Of a DNA stretch of 64,000 nt, positions 57,756 through 64,000 are shown piece by piece; position 1 is the stretch's first letter; each line of letters opens with the position of its first letter. Under the pieces are notes generated by a model, which was given only the letters and a program-made list of their open reading frames with translations, had not been told where the DNA came from and searched no databases. The position numbers were made by a program, and so were the translations under genes. This DNA is from Rhodosorus marinus (Eukaryota > Rhodophyta > Stylonematophyceae > Stylonematales > Stylonemataceae): NCBI GenBank assembly GCA_029953675.1, contig JAMWBK010000002.1, forward strand, positions 1,860,001 through 1,924,000, read 5' to 3'.

Positions 57756-60700
57756 GATGGCTAATTTCTGTCAAGTCGACCACACGGAACCTCCAATCCC
57801 AAACCACAAGAAGCGAACCCACTCCCCTTAATGTAACAGGTCTCCGACCCTGAAGTCAGCCTTGCTTCCTCGCGCTGGATTCTTACCGCGCACTAACGAG
57901 ATCCTGCGGCCTTTATAATGTTCACGCGCGAACGACGGCTTAACCAGCTGCTTCAATATCCCTGCCAAATTTCTTTGCAAAAACTAACGGATCGAACCGA
58001 AACCCTGCCAAAAGCACTCATTTTGTAGGAGACACTTTGCTCAGTTCCTCATCTCTCCCATTTCACTAGTCAACTTCATTTCGAAACTCTTTCTTTTCCC
58101 CTCCCCCCCCCTCCCCTCCCCCCTCTGAAACGCATTCGTCAACCTGTGATGTGATGCGCTGTTTGCCCAACAAAGAGCAGAAAATATATTTACAAAATAA
58201 TTCATACAAATGATCCTCCAATTTAGCCACCCCTTTCATGTTTCGGGTGAATCGCTGTCTTAGGTCTTATCTGACGTGTCGAAAAAAAGCCACAAATATG
58301 ATATCATGAAAGTAGCAAAAAACGTAATTGCCTGTGGCTTTGAACGGACCCCCTTGCGCGAGTTCACGCTCTCACGTGGAAATGGACGGTCGCCATGTTT
58401 GATTGGCAATTCGGTTGGCTTCCGTTGAGGGATGGAGAGCTCATCTAACCCCCCTTTTTTAATCTACGCAAAACGCTCCTTGGGGCTGGAAGAATTAGAG
58501 CAAACCCCTCCCTCCATATTTTCCTTGATGCGACATTATCCATTACAACAATATTTTATTCTACCAAAAAAGCCTCTTTACAGATTGCTCGGGGGGGGTT
58601 GGGCAATTGACTTTTTTCCGGTTCCTTGTTGCATTTAGAGGGAATCGCGAAAGGCCCTTTTCGAGAAATTCTGATATCCTGTGACACCATCCTTGCATTT
58701 CGTCGTAACTATTTGTCTCACATCGCGCAAGGGGTTGGAGACCTTCTACTTTGGCAGCAAAGTCCCTTACCAAAACATAAAAAATTATAAATTCTTTCTT
58801 AACTATTTCCAATAACCAACTCAACGCTCTCAAAGGGAGAGGTTTCCTCATGGCGAAGCTGCTTTCTCCTATATTCCGCGAACATTGAAACGGGTTTTTA
58901 CGGCAAAGGGTTCACGAGGAATCATAAGCCGAAGTCGTTCTCACAAGGATTTCTAGGGAAAAGTCCGTGACGGGTTGAGGCGGAGGGTTTGGGGGGGGGG
59001 GGAGAGGGGGAAGTGGGGGCTAAGGCAGTCTAATTCGCTTATCGATCTAAACGGACAAGCAAATCGCTGCGAGTCATTTGACTGTTGGCGAATAGGAACG
59101 ATTTGCTGGGCAGAATTTTTTCCTCATAGCTCGATATATTTTTAAGAATATGAAAAAACAAGAATTAATATTCAAAAACAAAACGTGTCCATTACTTTTC
59201 CCGAAACGGTCCAGAGCCACAGGCGGTCATGCTCAGTTCGAGTAAAGGGGGGGTAGAAAACATCTGAGATCAAGTTTGAAGATGCAGCGGCTTGTTGGAA
59301 ATGTACAAAAAAAGTAACTATTCGGAATTGAAGATCTATTTTGTCAGAGGGGTTAAGGTTGGTTTTCTTGCTCAGAGCAAGAATTGGTCCAGCCGCGTGT
59401 CCAACGAAATTCTGTGATTCTGCTCCCGCAATCCACGAATACTGGGTGCTGCGTTGACGATGGTCCAGCCCACGCCGTTGGCCAATGAAAAAAGCGGCAA
59501 GTTCCCAGTTGGGATATAGTTTCCTAATTACTTTCACCAAAAACGAAACGTAAGACTGTAATTACATAATATCTTGCTACATGCCTTTGTTTATCCAATT
59601 ATGTTCAACAAGGTAGAATCGCGAAGGATGATTGGTTTATCGCTTCTTTAAATATTGCAGATCCCTCTGAGTTTGCTCAAATAACATTGTTCCGCTAAGT
59701 AAATACTCTTCTCCCAACTCTTTTCTTTGTATATTCAAGCCCCACATTGTATATTCATTCAGTCAAAGTGTATCTGCTATAGAGCGCCGCAAAAAGCCAA
59801 TACAAATATTGAATTAAGAACTATATGCATAGGTATATTCGGAGGACAATCATTGGTGAGTTTCTATTCCCCAATAGGCTGTGTGCTCCAACACTGACAA
59901 TAGGAGCGAAGACAAAGAATTGTGGATAGTACGACTTTTAGCCCGCTTCGGACTACCCATAGAACTCTACCTCAGCGTGCCTTGGAACTACAAAACTATT
60001 TCAGCCAAACGCTACAATTTTGGTTCAGGGGGTTGCAAAGATAATTCCAACATCCCCTTGGCTGCAGTCTAAATTACTGCCTACCTGACGGTCATTCTCT
60101 CAAATAGATAATAAAAAAACAAGATCAGGTGCTGAGTAATCCAATGATTCACGAGGAGCACTGATGTGCATGATAAATATTGGTTTATATTCGTTTTGAT
60201 TGTAGCAGATATAGATACATACAATTTTGTCCTTTTTTTTATTGACATTTCGTAGAAGGACATTTCCTTTTGAGCGCATCGTTGTCCTGAGACATCGACT
60301 CAAAAACTTTGAAATTCTATTAGGAGCTTTGCGATAGATCCATAGTCGAAAAGGTCAGGCGCGGAGACAACCTTTGCTAGGACGGTTTTGATTCGTGGGG
60401 GGAGGACTGTAAGGGGTTCCATTGGTAGTTGGAGACACGAAGTGGAATCGGGTTTTCGGTATCCGAATCTGATATGCAGATTGATCATTGAGGCTTTGTG
60501 ACAGGAGAGCAGGGTCTACTCACAGCAGCCGTGTGCCAGGGGTTACAACTCTCTTCACCGTAAATTGAATCGTTCGGAATGGATTGCGCAGTTTTCATTC
60601 CGTTGTGGTCTTCCTCGGGCTGGTAGGAGTTCAAAGGGTATATGGTATATGCTATGACTCTTGTTTGACAGTGCCAGTTTGTGCCTCCAACTCCTGCCGG

Positions 60701-62147
60701 ACTGAGTGCTCGGAATCTCAAGGTGGAGGGCAGAAGACTCCAAAGCGCGTTCGTACGCGGTGCCAACGATCCTGTAAACGACTGAAAATAGATTAGATAA
60801 CGAAACCCACTCGATTTGTCATTACTAAACCGCTTTGGACTAAGAGCAACGCTTTGCTGACAGCTCCATGCGACATCGTGCAGTCTTAAAGCTTGCATCT
60901 CGGTGCAGCAAGGTCCAATTCTTCCGCACAATCATGGTCCAGGAACTGAATATTGTGCGCAAACTGGGCCTTGCGCAAGATCTGGCGACCTCCACATAGA
61001 TTAGAGCATCGCAGTTCGAAAAGGCGTGTTTCTGGAGCCTATCAGACCATAGAGGCTTCCTTGGTACGATCAGTAAATATACGGCGGCTCGAGAAAGATG
61101 TGTATGGATGCTTCCCCACACGATGCGCGAAAACCGCTTGAATGTACAGAGTCGTTAGTGAATGACCAATGGGTCTAAGGCGTCGGAACTTGCTGCTTTT
61201 ACCCCCTTCCCACCCCCCCCTGGAGAGGGGATGTATGGTTTTGCGTTCCTCGATACCTCAACGCTTAACACAAGCGTAGTGAGCCAGAAAGGCGTCAATA
61301 TCTATCCATTGTAGCACGTGTAGATCGATTTAGCTCATTCTGTACGTATAGCTGACCTGCTCACCTCTTGAGCTTGTTTTCAACGAGCGCGTAAATCTTC
61401 GCACTTGCTGTAGTTCTATGTGTCGTTCACGTTTCCTTTCCGTTGGACCTTGTGCCCTGCGCATGCAGACAACCACGCCATCGCTGAAGGTTTGCCAGAA
61501 TCCGAGCACCTCTCTGATCTTTGATCTTGAGAGGTAAGGACAAGTACATGCCAAATCAAACAGCACCAGTTGCTTAGCGCTCGAAATTCTGCCCCCACGT
61601 GAGACAATCCCAATCGATCCTCAAGCAATGCTAATCATCATACCGCGGATCCCACTCCAGAGTAGGGACTGAACCAATGATTTTGGATTATCACGGTGGT
61701 GCTCAACCTACAAATTGGTGTTTTATGAATAAAAAACATTCATGCAAGATCGTAGTTCCTAAATAAAGCTACAAAAATTCATAATTAAACCCATGATGGT
61801 GGCAAGGAGGGAGTTGAGGATTCGCGAGGTCGCGGTGATCTAGTAAGTGTCGGCGTCGAGGTCGGAGGGAGGTTGTCGACCGATTCGTATGAGAGTAGTG
61901 ATGGTAAACGTACGGTCTTTTTTGAAGTATTTTTGGGGTTTAATATGAAACCTCAAGAAACTGAAACTGTATGATGATGTTGAAAGCGATCGCTTGACGA
62001 CGGCCTTCGCGAGAGGAAGTGAGAAAGTGTTGTGAGTTGTTCGCGTCTTCGTTGGGAACGGAGACGGAAGTGGCAGATTTTGATTTCGGATGCGGCGTTT
62101 GTTGTTCAGCAGGTGGATCTGACTGAAGCATTGACAACCAGTGCTTG
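57756..62147. other. Large gene-poor region
   Basis: 4.4 kb without a supported gene. It includes the ATPase promoter side with C- and T-tracts (about 58090-58130), G homopolymers (58589-58598, 58991-59002) and AT-rich DNA from 59540 to 60300. A cysteine-rich frame at 60584-60796 starts at TTG, not ATG, and is treated only as a finding. Other frames up to 148 codons (60485-60931 minus) have no domain. Confidence 0.45.
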
Positions 62148-63339
62148 CATGATGACGGACGCCTATTCTATCGAAAAGTATGTTTTCCTTTAGTCAGCTG
62201 CGTCCTTTCGTTGCAATGGTTCGAATGGTGTCGCTTTGTTTTGCTGGTTTTATTACCGTGCTTCGTCTCACATTTTTTCTGTTCTTTCTTGTCTTTCTTG
62301 GACATAGCAATGCCGAACTTACGGCTGAGAAAAAGTCCACTCCGGAGGTCCAGATGTCGTCTGCTTCGGATTTTACAGTTCCAGCTTCGCAGAACTCCTC
62401 CCTGACGCGATCGTCCCGTGGAAGCATGAAGGTTGGAAACAAGCACCAAGCGGTTTTGCCACAAAAGAAATATTTTACCAAAGAGGCTAGAGAGAGTGTC
62501 AGAGTCGATTCTGCACTTGTCTGGGATCCGATGCGTACCTCGAAGAGCATTGTTGATGCGTATAAATCCAAGTGCGATGAGCTTCACTTGCAGAACTTTG
62601 GGGAGGAGATGGTACACGGATTTCTGCTCCACCATTTGGTTAATGTATCCATAGCTCCTTTGCGCCTGGAGGTAACTAACCTGTGAGCGTCGGACTTTGT
62701 TCGCGTGGAAAGCCCCCAAAGGTTTATCAGGCCGCGATGATGTGCCTGAGGCGGCACGAATACTCTGCCGACAAAGCTCTCAAAGAATTCGAAGTAGGCG
62801 ATTTGGCAGCGGCCATGCGCATGACTGAGAAGCATCCTTTCGTTCCCTTTGCTATAATCCCTGGGGAGAACAAGACTTTTGATTTTGTGGGGATTGCTGA
62901 GGAACAGGAGAAAGAGTTTGCTCAGTTATTGCTCTATCTTGGCAAGGACCTGTCAGTAAGTTGCCGCTGCAGGACGACAAGCCCTGGAACTCTGCATCGC
63001 ATGTCCTAACGATTGTCCTCTGAACCACTGTTACAGTCGATAGGAGAGAGCATTTCCGCCGACTCTCCCGAGATTATCGTTCGGTATTACTATCAGCGCT
63101 ACAAGCAAGTGTCATACTTGCGAGGAGAAAAGCAACGAGACTCGAAGCTCGTCGAATACAGTTCCGAGCCACCAAATGAACAAGCGATGGATGCCAAGCG
63201 AGTGATCGCTGCGCTTCGAGTACTTGCTTTGTCTAGCCACGACTCATTTGAGGTCGACAAAAGAGTCGTGAAAGCGGTCAGCTTCTTCCGGAACAAGAGA
63301 ACATGGGTGAAGCTTATCAAGAAGGCCCAAGGGAACTGA
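62148..63339 (+). CDS. ELM2-SANT-like chromatin protein
   Basis: Exons 62148-62176, 62308-62611, 62713-62955 and 63037-63339 keep one frame of 292 residues. A later donor at 62672 would lengthen exon 2 and give 312. Residues about 85-150 resemble an ELM2 region: Leu-Val-Trp-Asp-Pro, then Ala-Met-Met-Cys-Leu-Arg-Arg-His-Glu-Tyr with Lys-Ala-Leu. A SANT-like domain follows, rebuilt across the last junction: Glu-Glu...Phe...Leu-Gly-Lys-Asp-Leu-Ser-Ser-Ile...Tyr-Tyr-Tyr-Gln-Arg-Tyr-Lys. This order is that of MIER, MTA and CoREST-type corepressors, where ELM2-SANT recruits histone deacetylases. The match is by pattern only, and the protein is short for the family. The second ATG (62151) is an equally good start. 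Confidence 0.65.
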
Positions 63340-64000
63340 CCAAGTAGGACGGCTACGGATTGTCCGTGGGCGGAGCACGGTTTGACATTAATGGTTAGTA
63401 TCCCAGTTTTCAGAGCAAAGTTGCGTATCCCGAGATCGTAATGTCCATTCCTTCAAAGCCTGAGAGGATGATTGCATCGACTTGACACCTCTTGTTTGAG
63501 GGACCTTGTGTCCCGCTGAACGTAGATTTGCTTCAATTTGTATCTGATCGCTTGTCCCCCTTCGGGTGAACAGGAAATCTGAACATTGTGAAACTGGAAT
63601 CTGATGGCAGCGGATTGCTTTTTTTTTTATTGCAGGCGTCTGGAACGTTCGCCGAGATTTCTTAGCCCTCGTCCACGTTTCCCAGAATCATAGCCTTGGT
63701 CCAGCTTCAGGTTGGATGCGTTTTGGGTCACAGCACGATCGTCGTGCATAGATCCGAGAATTCAAGGATACCGGACATATCGCACGTTCCCGAAACTCTG
63801 GGTGCGTTCAAGAGGCAGGGATTGTGGCGTCGAGGTACAAACCATGTCACTAGGAGACTGGCGACGCCCGCAAATTTTTTTGGTTGCTTGAGGTACTGAA
63901 ATTTCAGGGGCACTCGTGTTCGAACGAACTTTAGGCTACCTTGTTCTCTGCTTCTACCCACGCCACTGGAAAGCTTCTGTTTGAAAGGTAGTCCTTATTG
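63340..64000. other. Right edge, no supported gene
   Basis: 3' flank of the ELM2-SANT-like gene and unassigned DNA. Overlapping frames near 63696-63961 on both strands carry no domain. Confidence 0.45.

Overview
This is a nuclear window from a photosynthetic eukaryote. Most protein genes are split by short GT-AG introns (mostly 60-120 nt), and the products are eukaryotic: polyubiquitin, TFIIE-alpha, CCT-gamma, eS25, EBP1, the AMPK beta subunit and a BK-type K+ channel. Plastid biology is shown by a divinyl-chlorophyllide 8-vinyl reductase, a BSD2-like zinc-finger protein, a methyltransferase with a twin-arginine thylakoid-lumen signal and a guanylate kinase fused to a plastid-like membrane domain. 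A Na+/K+-type (IIC) P-type ATPase beside these genes fits an alga, for example a mesophilic red alga, better than a land plant. The species cannot be named from the sequence alone, and this is an inference.

Layout, left to right. 0-4 kb: the 3' end of a Myb/SANT protein and two convergent, paralogous RING genes. 4-7 kb: gene-poor DNA with a 30-bp minisatellite and other small tandem duplications. 7.1-10.5 kb: a rearranged Ty3/gypsy (chromovirus-like) element with near-identical 300-bp LTRs, an inverted piece of gag, no protease or reverse transcriptase, and a 45-bp duplication of flanking DNA. 11.3-14.4 kb: a RING plus degenerate P-loop protein, convergent with TFIIE-alpha. 16-17.3 kb: a five-unit polyubiquitin gene. 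17.8-21.5 kb: an unrecognised probable nuclear protein and a cryptochrome/photolyase with a long Ser/His/Gln-rich N-terminus, 43 bp apart on the minus strand. 24-29 kb: a small unrecognised gene convergent with AMPK beta, then the membrane-domain/guanylate-kinase fusion. 30.5-32 kb: DVR, followed by gene-poor DNA with a striking twin hairpin. 35 kb: BSD2-like protein. 38-40.2 kb: an EEF2KMT/FAM86-like methyltransferase convergent with the lumen-targeted methyltransferase. 40.6-45.1 kb: a 15-exon Slo/BK channel. 47.8-53.2 kb: CCT-gamma, eS25 and EBP1. 54.2-57.8 kb: the intronless P-type ATPase. 62-63.4 kb: an ELM2-SANT-like protein.

There is no operon logic, as expected for a nuclear genome. 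Several neighbours are packed closely: stop codons 7 bp apart for the two methyltransferases, and apparently overlapping stops at 24.67 kb. Intergenic DNA is often pyrimidine- or purine-tracted with G/C homopolymers. Gene models were spliced by eye: reading frame, intron phase and family similarity agree across all introns unless an entry says otherwise. No tRNA, rRNA or CRISPR array was recognised.
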